Part shown: one piece after another, positions 1 through 8,813 of the stretch
Layout of the letters: each line of letters begins with the position of its first letter
How positions within the stretch are numbered: position 1 is the first letter of the stretch
Source: Stentor coeruleus
Lineage: Eukaryota > Ciliophora > Heterotrichea > Heterotrichida > Stentoridae
Direction: 5' to 3'
Length of the DNA stretch: 64,000 bases
Assembly: GCA_001970955.1 (NCBI GenBank)
Contig: MPUH01000157.1
Coordinates: 29,095 to 93,094, forward strand
Program-made: the position numbers and the translations under genes
Notes under the pieces: model-generated
The model's input: the letters and a program-made list of their open reading frames with translations, nothing else
Told to the model about the DNA's origin: nothing
The model's database searches: none

Positions 1-162
1 AGGTTCTGGTTCTCTTTGAGGAGGAGGAGGGACATGAACTGGATCATGATGAACTGGAGGTCTAGACGAACTGTCAGTTCCAGGTGGTTTGACAAATTCT
101 AACTTTGTCAGTGGAGGATTTGATAGTGGTGGAGGAACTGGTTTAGATCCACAACAACCCAT
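1..162 (-). CDS. 5' part of a proline-rich, N-myristoylated protein (cut by window edge)
   Basis: A reading frame on the minus strand begins with ATG at 160-162 and stays open to the window edge, giving 54 codons. The N-terminus reads MGCCGSK: Gly2 followed by two cysteines and a serine at position 6, the classic N-myristoylation plus palmitoylation signal. The product is therefore probably held on the inner face of a membrane. The rest of the visible part is rich in proline (runs of three and four), serine and histidine and looks disordered. The function-bearing part lies outside the window, so no family can be named. The downstream neighbour on the same strand, the TLC gene, ends 84 bp upstream of this start. 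Confidence 0.7.
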   Translation of the reverse strand, partial: MGCCGSKPVPPPLSNPPLTKLEFVKPPGTDSSSRPPVHHDPVHVPPPPQREPEP

Positions 163-246
163 ATTTATAGGCTAGTATATTATAGTTTTTATATAGTATA
201 GAGAGAAGTTATTGAATAGGTTATTTTAAGATGACTAATTTTATAT

Positions 247-1113
247 CTAAACTAATTGGAAGCCTTTGTAAATTATATGCAAAGGACCGAATCCGAGAGA
301 ACAAAGGGTAATTGGAAGAAAGAGGGACCAAGTTATTATCCCACAGACTAATAGTACCTGGTTAGCTTTAACACTGTTCATAAAACTCAAAAAATACTGT
401 TCAACCCAGCTAGGGCTTTTCTTATTCTTCAGCTCTTTGCCAAGCATGTTTAGAATTAAGAAAATCCAATACAAACTCACTCCATAAACCCCCGAAACCA
501 TGCACTTTAAAAGCCACGGCAAAGCATATTGATGTACATTATAGTTCACAAGAGTGCCAAATCCTCCTCTAATTAATCTTTACCTATTTGTAATAAACAC
601 TAAACCGAAAATCATTTCATTCAACTTATAAAACCTTGTATTTTCCATTCTCCTTCCCTTTAAAATCAATCTTACCTGCATAAAAGGGTTAGAAAGTTCA
701 GTTAAAAACAAACAAATCGGCCCGATCGCCCCACCTCGTGTCTGTAATAACAAACATATTCCTCCAGCAAGAACAAATATATGATGAATTCTCATAGGCC
801 AATCATGAACTCCATATATTTCCGCATAAATCACATCATAAGTAAAGTAACCAAGAGAAAAAGCTAGAGTTACAACTTGGATATAGTCAGTTTCTCCATA
901 ATAATCAATACCTTTTGAATAAGTATATGAAAATATACACATGACTATTGCTTCAACTGAATGGATTAAAGAGATATGCTGACCGATAAAATCAAATTTA
1001 TCCTTTTTTTCTAATGATGGGGGGATTTTTAAACGTGACCGGATACCTAGGTTTAGTAGGGAGTAGAAGATTGTCCCAGCAATCATAGGAAGGAATAAGT
1101 CTGTTTCGACCAT
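247..1113 (-). CDS. TLC-domain multi-pass membrane protein (two exons)
   Basis: Two frames on the minus strand (584-1113 and 247-568) join across a 15-nt intron into 283 codons plus stop. Without splicing, a TAA stops the first frame within the intron. The protein has several hydrophobic segments. The sequence around MRIHHIFVLAGG, followed by an L-T-E-x-S-N-P motif, is typical of TLC (TRAM/LAG1/CLN8) proteins such as TMEM56/TLCD family members, where the His pair and the acidic residue lie in membrane helices. Family knowledge suggests a role in ER or Golgi lipid metabolism; the substrate cannot be read from the sequence. The length is normal for the family. The start is the first ATG of exon 1. 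Confidence 0.75.
569..583 (-). other. 15-nt intron in the TLC gene
   Basis: On the minus strand the sequence is GTAAAGATTAATTAG, 15 nt, GT...AG. Removing it rejoins an arginine codon (AG|A) and links the two open frames. It contains the in-frame TAA that otherwise ends exon 1. Confidence 0.85.
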
Positions 1114-1425
1114 ATTTAATAAAATTTACGGAATTTTGCCCTTTTTCACCCTTGATAAGATTATTAAAGGGAAAGTTTTATGAGGTAAGAGTTTTATGAG
1201 CATTTGTTAGAGGTATTGAAGCTGTTAAAATTAAGAAATGATCAACTTGAAAAATAAGAAGAATTAGTGTAAATGGTTAATTTTTTTAGAAATTGCAATG
1301 CTAGAAATATGATGTTAATGTTTAAAACTAAAATTATATTTTTTGTGAGTAATTAAAATAATGAATTTTATTAATCTTGGGATTCAATTATTTTAAAAGT
1401 GTTAATTATAGTTTATAACATCTAG
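1114..1425. other. Intergenic, AT-rich
   Basis: This stretch separates the TLC start from the broken frame that follows. Its left part is poor in C on the plus strand, as seen upstream of other minus-strand genes here. I see no gene or RNA in it. Confidence 0.5.
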
Positions 1426-1738
1426 AAACCAAAGAAATCATGTAGTTTTTATATTTTTGATGGAGACAAAAATGACAATATTTCAAGGGCGTTTAGTATT
1501 TTCGATATAATTGGAGCTCCTGTTGCTGAAGGGATCAAGAAATGTTTTTTTTTCAGCGAAAAGCGAAGAAGCATTTTGTCGAATTGGGATTGAAGATAAG
1601 GAAATAACTGAAGTGGCTGAGATGGTTGTTAAAGTAGCAAATTTTCTATCAATTGAAGTTAGAAAACACTTTTTAGGGTCTGCTGAAAAAATTGTCTTGG
1701 AACTTGATAGGAAAGGCTTAAATCTTACAAAGTACTAA
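1426..1738 (+). pseudogene. Small unrecognised reading frame, possibly frameshifted
   Basis: An open stretch from 1511 to the TAA at 1736-1738 encodes 75 residues that look like real protein (mixed charged and hydrophobic, ending LNLTKY), but it has no ATG of its own. The in-frame ATG at 1460 is cut off by TAA at 1508. In the next frame, 1426-1553 is also open and protein-like (DGDKNDNISRAF...). It would pass into the 1511 frame if one T were removed from the nine-T run at 1545-1553. A 15-nt GT...AG stretch at 1411-1425 could be an intron before it, but no ATG is found upstream. Either the T-run length is a sequencing error or this is a decaying gene. I do not recognise the family. It ends only 15 bp before the next start codon. 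Confidence 0.35.
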
Positions 1739-1753
1739 AATATTATAATTGAT

Positions 1754-2371
1754 ATGGAACAGAATTATGCAAAAGTTTGCAGAGTGTGCTTTGAAGATGA
1801 AAGTGAAACAAAAAAAGTTATAAGTCCTTGTCTTTGTAAAGGATCTTCAAAATATATACATGAAGAATGCTTATATACTTGGATTACATCTCAAGCTGAG
1901 ATAAAGGAGATAAATAAGTGTGAAATTTGTAACTTTAAATACAATATTGAAGTTAAGATTGCCAAAAAGTGTAGCCCAAAAGTAGGGATATTAGAAAATT
2001 TACATCTTGTTTGCTATCTAGCAATAATTTTTCTAGTGATTTCAATATTGAGTATTTTAGTATTTTTTGTTGTTTCAAAAAATTATGTCGATCCTAATGA
2101 AAGTATTGTGTATTTTTTAGGAATTATTTCGGTATTCGTCTTTTCGTTGTTATGCTCTTGTATTTTAGTTTTCAAATTGATTAAACAAATTTGCTGGGTT
2201 ACGGTCAGAGAAGCTTATAAAATTCTACCAGCGAAATCAGAAGATTTAGACTTGAACACAACACAGTTGGTTCATTCATTACCAAGAGTTGAAACTGTTA
2301 GGGAATTTGGACCAGTTACTATAATGAATGAGATAGTTGATAACAGTTTAATTTATGTAGAACACAAATAA
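1754..2371 (+). CDS. RING-CH (MARCH-type) membrane E3 ubiquitin ligase
   Basis: The 205-residue protein opens with a complete C4HC3 RING-CH domain. The zinc ligands are C9, C12, C26, C28, H36, C39, C56 and C59, with the conserved W43 that follows the His-Cys pair. Two long hydrophobic segments follow, at about residues 80-105 and 116-141, with a short loop between them. The cytosolic RING plus two membrane helices is the MARCH layout. Family members ubiquitinate membrane proteins and control their trafficking and turnover. The C-terminal tail of about 60 residues is cytosolic and has no recognised domain. The start is the first ATG after the preceding stop, 15 bp away, so its promoter must overlap the upstream frame if that frame is alive. 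Confidence 0.85.
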   Translation: MEQNYAKVCRVCFEDESETKKVISPCLCKGSSKYIHEECLYTWITSQAEIKEINKCEICNFKYNIEVKIAKKCSPKVGILENLHLVCYLAIIFLVISILSILVFFVVSKNYVDPNESIVYFLGIISVFVFSLLCSCILVFKLIKQICWVTVREAYKILPAKSEDLDLNTTQLVHSLPRVETVREFGPVTIMNEIVDNSLIYVEHK

Positions 2372-2515
2372 AGGTAGTTTTTTATAAAATTTTACGACCT
2401 ATTTTATTAATAAAGTGAAAATTATGATGATGTGTTAAATAATTAAGGAAATTGTATATAAGAAGATGCTAAATGAAGATATGCAGTATAAATTTATTAT
2501 TAGAGATAGGATGAC

Positions 2516-3469
2516 CTATTTGCAACCTTTTTTAATTGATTTTCTTCCACTAGTGATTACCACCTGATCTACACTTTTACGAGCATTTCTCCAAGCAGGG
2601 GCCTTTAAAAAATTGGAATCATCATTTTTTAGTGTAGCTGAAGAATCTTTTTTAATAGGCGAAAATGCAAGCCTCTCAAAATCGCTTTCTCCAAAAGAGC
2701 ATCTTTTTTTATTTCGATTCCCATAACCTCTAAGACTACCCGAGCTATCTAATGAATTTCGGCTCTTACTTGCCTCAAAGTCAACTTGAACAACATCAAT
2801 TTTATACATTCCTTGAACAACTTTTTTTCTTGGCGTGATTTTCTTTATTTTCACCAACTCTTTTTTAATTCCTTCATATTCCCTAGTTTTTTCTTCAAGC
2901 AAAGCTTTTAATTTAACATTCTCGTACTCGATTTTATGTAGGGCTTTATCTTTTTTCTCTGCATTTTCAAGAGAATTTCTTAAACGTTCATCCATTTCCT
3001 TACGGACTTTATCAACTTCCGAACTTTTCGGGTTCTTTTTTTCATCACATTTTTCTTCTAATTCTTTAATTGTATTAAGGTCAAACGATTCAGTTTTCTC
3101 TAACTCTTCTATTTTTTCCTGAAAGCTTTCAAAATGCAATTTTAGCTGATTTTCAAGTCTGTAGTGGTTTCTGACTTCATTTTCAAGTTTTTGAAAAAGT
3201 GTTTCAAATTGATCACTTCTTTGGACCAGTTCAGCTTTTTCTGACTGTTTGTTGAGCTTTTTGAATTTTAGAAGGCTGATTATAAGTTCTTTGAAATTAC
3301 TTTGTAGATCTGATGAACTGGAATTTTCGATGTCTTTGGGGTCATCATCTAGAATTATGTCATCATCTAGGTTTGAGTTTGTCATATAAGCATAGGAGTA
3401 AAGATTTTTTATAGTTTTTTCTATATCTTGATCATCGATTTCAATGTCCATAACTTGTTTTATATGCAA
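2516..3469 (-). CDS. Coiled-coil protein, unrecognised
   Basis: The protein has 317 residues. An acidic N-terminus (D-rich, about residues 30-50) is followed by a long Lys/Glu/Leu heptad region at about 75-215 that predicts a coiled coil. The C-terminal third is basic and serine-rich, with several R/K-x-x-S sites that could be phosphorylated. There is no catalytic motif, signal peptide or membrane segment. The balanced base use, start ATG at 3467-3469 and clear stop support a real gene. A cytoskeletal or basal-body role would fit such a protein in a ciliate, but that is only a guess. Confidence 0.6.
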   Translation of the reverse strand: MHIKQVMDIEIDDQDIEKTIKNLYSYAYMTNSNLDDDIILDDDPKDIENSSSSDLQSNFKELIISLLKFKKLNKQSEKAELVQRSDQFETLFQKLENEVRNHYRLENQLKLHFESFQEKIEELEKTESFDLNTIKELEEKCDEKKNPKSSEVDKVRKEMDERLRNSLENAEKKDKALHKIEYENVKLKALLEEKTREYEGIKKELVKIKKITPRKKVVQGMYKIDVVQVDFEASKSRNSLDSSGSLRGYGNRNKKRCSFGESDFERLAFSPIKKDSSATLKNDDSNFLKAPAWRNARKSVDQVVITSGRKSIKKGCK

Positions 3470-4014
3470 AATTTCATGTTTTTTAGGGTTAGTGAAGAAT
3501 TCATTAGGGGTTTTAGTAGGAAGTTGTGGGCTAAAAAAAATGTGTAAATTCTAGCCTGAAATATGATATTGGGTTAGAATAAATATTATGAATAATTGTA
3601 TGGAATATAGGGTTTTAACAGTAATAAATGCATTTAGCATAATATTTAGTTTTCATGATTTTTTTTTAATAGATTGTATATTTAACAAAGCTTTAGGGCA
3701 TATTCGACAAAGATTTTTCGTATTAGTTTGTAGTTGTTGAAATATTTTAAAATGTATAGTTATTATACATTAAAAATGATTCGATTATAAAGTTTGTGAT
3801 CTTTATTCCTCCAATTATTTGAAACTTTGACATAAAAACTGTTTATTTTCAAATATTAGTTATTATAAACTATCATCTATTATTTAAAAACTAATTATCA
3901 ACATATCATTTTCAAGTTTTCATCATGTCAATGTCCTTATCGACCTATATTCCAAAATCTTAATTCAAAAAGTTTGTATTTAAAAAGCAATCTATATCTA
4001 CAATATAAAACTTA
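3470..4014. other. Intergenic, with a base-composition switch
   Basis: 545 bp between two minus-strand genes. The left part, upstream of the 2516-3469 gene, is C-poor on the plus strand. The right part, downstream of the 4015-4830 gene, is G-poor. I see no gene or RNA. Confidence 0.5.
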
Positions 4015-4830
4015 TTACTTATTATTTAATTTGAGAAGTTCCTCTTTCCAAGAATCAGAAAACTCATCAAACATATCCAAAAATTCTTCATGATAACCTT
4101 TATCTTGCGTCACAGGGATATTTAACCCAGGTATCGTAAAAGTCCTCTTATGGGAAATATTTTTCGTTGATACACTCCCTGTGTTTTCACGATTAGCTCT
4201 AATTAAATCACGTTTTTTCAACAGAAGTGATTCACATTTTATCATCTCAGGTTTTTTAACCTGAACTTCGGTAGGTTCATCATTTGAAACGCAGATTTTT
4301 TGCTTTTTATACAAGATTTTCCTTGAACAGTCCTTTGAAAACACTGTATTTTTTACATCAAATTTAAATTCATTGCTTTCGACTCGTGTCGAATCTAGGT
4401 TTTTAGCGTATTTCTGATACTCACGAATGACTTCAGAAATTGTTGCAAGTATTTCATTATATCCTGTGTTGATTTTTAAAAGACCCTCAATGAAAACAAG
4501 TAAAATATTCACCTTTTCTTCTGAGTTCATCGTTCTTTCCAGTTGGGTTTTGAGTTTTCGATACTGAATTCCAGTTTGTATGGTTGGATTATTCTCCTGG
4601 AGCATTTTAAGCGACGAATCTGATATAGTTCGTTTATGTCCTGGGTCATCTTTAGAAATCTTAGGCATGATTTTGGATTTCAAAGAATTCTTCGAGCTAC
4701 TTTGTACTTTCGCCATGGCAGAAGTTTCAGTAACATGGGAAACTGCACGAAAATTCCGCAAAGTTATTGAATCTTTACTATTGGACCTGTGTCCTTTAAG
4801 GGTGCCGGGGTTTTTCATAGCCTGAGACAT
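4015..4830 (-). CDS. Basic, Ser/Thr-rich protein with repeated kinase-site motifs
   Basis: The protein has 271 residues and no recognised domain. The N-terminal 75 residues are basic and Ser/Thr-rich and contain GHRSNS (13-18) and HKRTIS (65-70). A further HKRTFT lies near residue 228. These fit basophilic kinase or 14-3-3 docking consensus (R-x-x-S/T). Similar H-R/K-R-T-x-S sites occur in the unrelated gene at 42807. The central part (about 90-140) is probably helical. The acidic C-terminus ends in a Leu/Lys-rich helix. A regulated cytoskeletal or scaffold protein is possible; the function is unknown. Confidence 0.55.
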   Translation of the reverse strand: MSQAMKNPGTLKGHRSNSKDSITLRNFRAVSHVTETSAMAKVQSSSKNSLKSKIMPKISKDDPGHKRTISDSSLKMLQENNPTIQTGIQYRKLKTQLERTMNSEEKVNILLVFIEGLLKINTGYNEILATISEVIREYQKYAKNLDSTRVESNEFKFDVKNTVFSKDCSRKILYKKQKICVSNDEPTEVQVKKPEMIKCESLLLKKRDLIRANRENTGSVSTKNISHKRTFTIPGLNIPVTQDKGYHEEFLDMFDEFSDSWKEELLKLNNK

Positions 4831-5275
4831 TATACAATTATAAACTATTCGATTGTATATCCATTAGAAATAAAAATTTTATAAGACTGAAGTTTGTCAC
4901 GTTAAATATAAGGTTAAGAGTTAATAGGAAAATGTGAAGTTAAGAAAATATATTAGGATTGTAGAAAGGATTTAATTGAGAGATATAGGATAAAGTATAC
5001 AAAATTAAATAGAAAACGTTTTAAGATTATTTTAAGGGTTTGAGTTTCTTGTAAGATTTATTGAGGATTGGGATTTTAATTTAGTTGGAGAGATTATTGT
5101 GATAGTATTTTAAGAAGTGAATTGGAATTAAAAGGTGAAATTATAAATAAAATTTACAATTTATCCTTATAATGTTGAGCCTGATGTTTAATGTTGAAGG
5201 ATTGCAGGTACAAAGAAAAAGGCTGCATTCTTGAATGTTGACTATAAAAACATAAACAAATAATTAATACTTAGT
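4831..5275. other. Intergenic, strongly C-poor on plus strand
   Basis: 445 bp between two minus-strand genes. Most of it is purine/T-rich with very little C, the composition seen upstream of minus-strand genes here. No gene or RNA was recognised. Confidence 0.5.
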
Positions 5276-6637
5276 TTACAGTAGCATCTTAGTAAAATTA
5301 ATTATTGCAGTTTTCTCAGCTTTAGGAAATAGCATATAAACAGCAAAAGTTATAACCACAGCACATAAAATATTATCAAATCGACTTATTTCATTATTTT
5401 CTTCAATTTCCTCATTTAAATAGCATCTTTCATCGTCAGAATCATCTTTTGCAATGCTTTTAGCGAAGCTTCTAATTCGAATATCCTCAGACTCCCTTTC
5501 ATTATTTTTAAAATCCCTTTTACAATCTTTACTCTTATAATCAATATTCTCTTCAATCTCATCAGCTCCTTTCTTATTTTCAATATTTATACAATCAAAA
5601 GTATCCAAATATTTAGTATTCCATTTACAATCATTTATATGTTGAGTTTTACAATTTTTACATAAACTCAATTCTTCTTTATTCATATAATTTTCTTTAA
5701 ACATATTATTTTCAATATTTTCAGTATAGAATTCTCTGTATTCACATTTTTTTATTTTCCGTCCTTTCTTTTTAAAATCTTTTATGCATCCTTCTTTATA
5801 ATATCTAAAAATTTTCGTTTTGTAAGGTTTTAGAAAATTCTTACAATTAGAATCTTTGCATATTATTGTGCATTTTCCTTTGTGATACTGAGAATTCTTT
5901 ATGCAATTTATATTTTCACATATTTTAGTACATTGTTTTTTATGATAACTTTTATATTTTTGGCATTTTGAGTTCATGCACAAGAGAAAACATTTTCCTT
6001 TGTGAATTTTTTTATAGTTTAAGCATTTGGGTTTCTCACAAGAAAGAGAAAATTTAGCTTTAATCCAGTGAGGTTTGAAAATAATCTCTATACAAGGAGG
6101 CTTATGGTACTTATAAAAATATTTGCAAAGCCTGTTAATGCATCTAAATTTACAGTATTTGCCGATTTTTATATTCAAAAGTTCTAAGTCATAATATCCT
6201 CCTGTGGCTGTGCTGATTTTTTTAGCTTTAAAATCTTCGTTTCCTAGTAAACTTACTTCTAATATATGTTCTGGATTGTAGATAACTATTAGACTGTCTT
6301 GATTCTCGCACTTTATTTGCACGGACTTACAATTAATACTATCTAACTTTTCCTTTGTGATGCTAGGATAAGGACTATCTAACAAAACTGAGTCCCCTAC
6401 AAGCACTAAACATTTTATAATAAATCTATCTGATCTACCGATAGATTTGGCTTGAGAAAAGGATGTAGAAAAATATAGGCCAGTGCCGAAGTTTCCTGTG
6501 GTCATAGAAAAAGCTTTGTTGATAGAAACTTCTTGATATTTCGAGACATAGAAAAGATACAGGGTTGAATTTTGGCTTCGGGAGATTTTGGTAATGCTAC
6601 ATGAGGTATCTGAAGAGCTGTCACTAATAGATAGCAT
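5276..6637 (-). CDS. PARP-like pseudoenzyme with Cys/His repeats and C-terminal membrane anchor
   Basis: The protein has 453 residues. Residues 25-131 resemble the second half of a PARP (ADP-ribosyltransferase) fold: FGTGLYFS (50-57), then a beta strand with CLVLVGDSVLL, then SLIVIYNPEHIL. The H-Y-E triad is not intact. The usual His position in FHGT is Y30, the Tyr is kept as Y55, and the Glu position is L116. The Y-Y-x state recalls inactive PARP13. Residues 165-275 hold about five Cys/His units with spacing C-x3-C-x4-C-x6-H-x3 (period 20), reminiscent of NF-X1 zinc fingers. A Lys/Asn-rich middle follows, then a hydrophobic segment at about 425-443 that looks like a tail anchor. It may bind nucleic acid or ADP-ribose at a membrane. 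The first part of a normal PARP domain is missing, so an unseen upstream exon is possible. Confidence 0.6.
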   Translation of the reverse strand: MLSISDSSSDTSCSITKISRSQNSTLYLFYVSKYQEVSINKAFSMTTGNFGTGLYFSTSFSQAKSIGRSDRFIIKCLVLVGDSVLLDSPYPSITKEKLDSINCKSVQIKCENQDSLIVIYNPEHILEVSLLGNEDFKAKKISTATGGYYDLELLNIKIGKYCKFRCINRLCKYFYKYHKPPCIEIIFKPHWIKAKFSLSCEKPKCLNYKKIHKGKCFLLCMNSKCQKYKSYHKKQCTKICENINCIKNSQYHKGKCTIICKDSNCKNFLKPYKTKIFRYYKEGCIKDFKKKGRKIKKCEYREFYTENIENNMFKENYMNKEELSLCKNCKTQHINDCKWNTKYLDTFDCINIENKKGADEIEENIDYKSKDCKRDFKNNERESEDIRIRSFAKSIAKDDSDDERCYLNEEIEENNEISRFDNILCAVVITFAVYMLFPKAEKTAIINFTKMLL

Positions 6638-7614
6638 TTATATATGATTTTATTATTATTTGAAGTGGAATTAAAGGTAGAAAATAGTATTATTAAAGTC
6701 ATTTGAGATGTTAAAAAGGAAAATAGGAAACAGTTAGTTGGAAGCATGATTCGGTTATGCTTTAATACTAATTAAAGTTATTCAAGGATAGAGAATATAA
6801 TGAGTTAATTTGGTGATTTATTATAGACGAAAACAGATATAACTGAGCATATATAATTGTAGGTTTTGGCAGATAGTTATCTGAAGTGATTCAAGGTTAT
6901 TTTTTAGTTAAAAATCTATTAGATTAATGCTTATTATTTAATAAAATATAGAAGCTGCATAAAGAAATATTAAAATTAGTTATATCAAGTAGATTGTGAT
7001 ATAAAAAGTAGAAATATTTTGCGAGTTAAACCTAAAGAACTAAAAAAATCTTGAATAACTAAAGCTATACTTATCTTTACTATTATAAACAATGGAAAAT
7101 ACAACATAAGAGTAACAATTTTTTTCTAATTAGAAGTTCATATTATTATAAAGAACTCTTAAATATGCATTATTCACAACTAGAATTAAAATTTTACCAC
7201 AATAACTCATCATAATCAGTTATAATTTTTACAAAACATACACAAATATAATTAAAAGAGCCAAAAAGCATTAAACTTCATCACAAAAAACTCACAACAT
7301 CAATTCTAATAACCAACCTTCACTTAAAACCATAAAAAATTACGACAATTCTTAATGATATCTCAAAAAACCAAATAATTTTTGTAACCCAAAAAGCCAA
7401 GTTCTCACAAATCCTAAAATCTCTATAAAAAAATCTACCAAAATATCTTAATAACCATATAAACCAAAATTATCCCACAAGATTATCAGCAACAATTAAA
7501 AAAATCATTCTTACCCTCAACTATTCTATACAATAAATCACAAATTTTCAGACAAATACATCTTCACATCAAGCAAATGAGCTGTGAAAAGGTCATAATT
7601 TAAGTTGGTCATAT
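6638..7614. other. Intergenic, ~1 kb, AT-rich
   Basis: This stretch lies between two minus-strand genes. The right part (about 7180-7560) is almost free of G on the plus strand, and the left part is C-poor. The switch matches the passage from upstream of one gene to downstream of the next. I see no tRNA-like fold, coding frame or repeat. Confidence 0.5.
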
Positions 7615-8025
7615 CTAATAGGGCTTAAATCTACCATATCTGGGCCGAGAATATAAAGAGCTTCTTCTCCGAAAAGTTCTTGAATTTCGCGGCTTGATTT
7701 TGGGAATATTATTTCTTTTAGGTAAAACCTTCAATTTCCTACCTTTGAAGTTTTTATCATTTATCGATTCAGCTTTCATCACAGAACTTGCATCTACAAA
7801 TTCAATATACGCATATCCTTTAGGGTGACCTGTAAACTTATCTGTAGGGATTGTGACCCTTTCTATAGCCCCACATTCTTTAAATAAATTCCTAAGCTCT
7901 TCTGTGCTGGTTGAATAGTCCACGTTGCCTATAAAAATCGACTTTTTGTCTCGTTCGTCAGAATCGTTTTCAACCTTTTCTTCTTCTTTTTCTTCAAGGT
8001 CGACTTTTTTTTCTTCGTTTTCCAT
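7615..8025 (-). CDS. Nuclear poly(A)-binding protein, PABPN1/Pab2-like
   Basis: The protein has 136 residues. After a short acidic, Lys/Glu-rich N-terminus comes a single RRM (about 29-103) with RNP2 IFIGNV and RNP1 KGYAYIEF. The text around it (NVDYSTSTEEL, TDKFTGHPKGYAYIEF, GRKLKVLPKR) follows the PABPN1/Pab2 family almost word for word. The C-terminus is rich in Arg, Tyr and Ser, like the methylated RGG-type tail of the family. Known members bind nascent poly(A) tails in the nucleus, stimulate poly(A) polymerase and help mRNA export. The N-terminal coiled coil of animal PABPN1 is shortened to an acidic stretch. The start ATG at 8023-8025 gives the usual short protist length. Confidence 0.85.
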   Translation of the reverse strand: MENEEKKVDLEEKEEEKVENDSDERDKKSIFIGNVDYSTSTEELRNLFKECGAIERVTIPTDKFTGHPKGYAYIEFVDASSVMKAESINDKNFKGRKLKVLPKRNNIPKIKPRNSRTFRRRSSLYSRPRYGRFKPY

Positions 8026-8813
8026 TTATTATGTAAGATTATTAGATAAAACTTGTTATGGAATATATATGGAAAAGGAAAGAAGGCTTTTTGTGATATA
8101 AAAAGTTAGGTTGGGTATTTTTTTTATAGAGATTGTGTGGATAAAGATTTATTTTATTATTTTAGATTGAAAGGATAAAGATATTAAAAGGAAATAATTT
8201 TTGATGGATAAACAGGAATCAAGAAATTAGATTAAGAAAAAAATAGGTTAAAGGAAAGTCTAGGTTGTAATGAAAATATGTCTAAAAGAGAGTTGTAGTT
8301 ATAAAACACTTAAATTCATTTAATAATTTACTATTAATCCGAATATAAATCAAGACTATTTGCAAATATCAAAAAATGCATACCATCACAAATTACCATA
8401 AACTGAAATCCTATATCTCAGAATTAAAATACAATACATATAATAGTAAATCAAAAAATAGTTCCTATATTTTCAAGTACTATTTTATAAATGATTATAA
8501 AAACTATTCTTACAACTATACCATATATTTAAACTCAATTACTTTGATATTAAATCATATTTCAATTTACACAAGTCCCAAAAATCTTCTCAAAACTTAA
8601 ACTTTCCTATAAATTCTCAAAACCAGGATCTATCAAAAAACCCTGAATTTATCATCCATCATAGCATCTTACAAAAACAAAAATTCAAAATCTACCACAA
8701 ATCAAATCAAAAACTCAGCACATTCATTAAGAAACCCAAACCGCTGTGACCAGCTACAAATAAAACTTTATATACTTTTTTTAGCCATAGAAAATTTAAA
8801 TTAGCGTATAAAA
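8026..8813. other. Divergent intergenic region
   Basis: 788 bp between the starts of two divergent genes. Up to about 8290 the plus strand is C-poor; from there to 8813 it is G-poor. On each coding strand the upstream flank is therefore depleted of G. A short open frame at 8376-8600 looks fortuitous. No RNA gene was seen. Confidence 0.5.

Noticed and set aside
1545-1556. GT plus T-run plus CAG as a 13-nt intron
   Set aside because: The frame would fit, but every other intron here is 15 nt, so a homopolymer length error is more likely.
6502-6747. 81-codon minus-strand frame overlapping the PARP-like gene
   Set aside because: It is a shifted shadow of the PARP-like coding region and has no domain.
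8376-8600. 74-codon frame on the plus strand
   Set aside because: Composition is simply that of the G-poor spacer (Asn, Tyr, Ser, Lys), with no domain or conserved look; it lies in the promoter region of the WD40/TRP gene.
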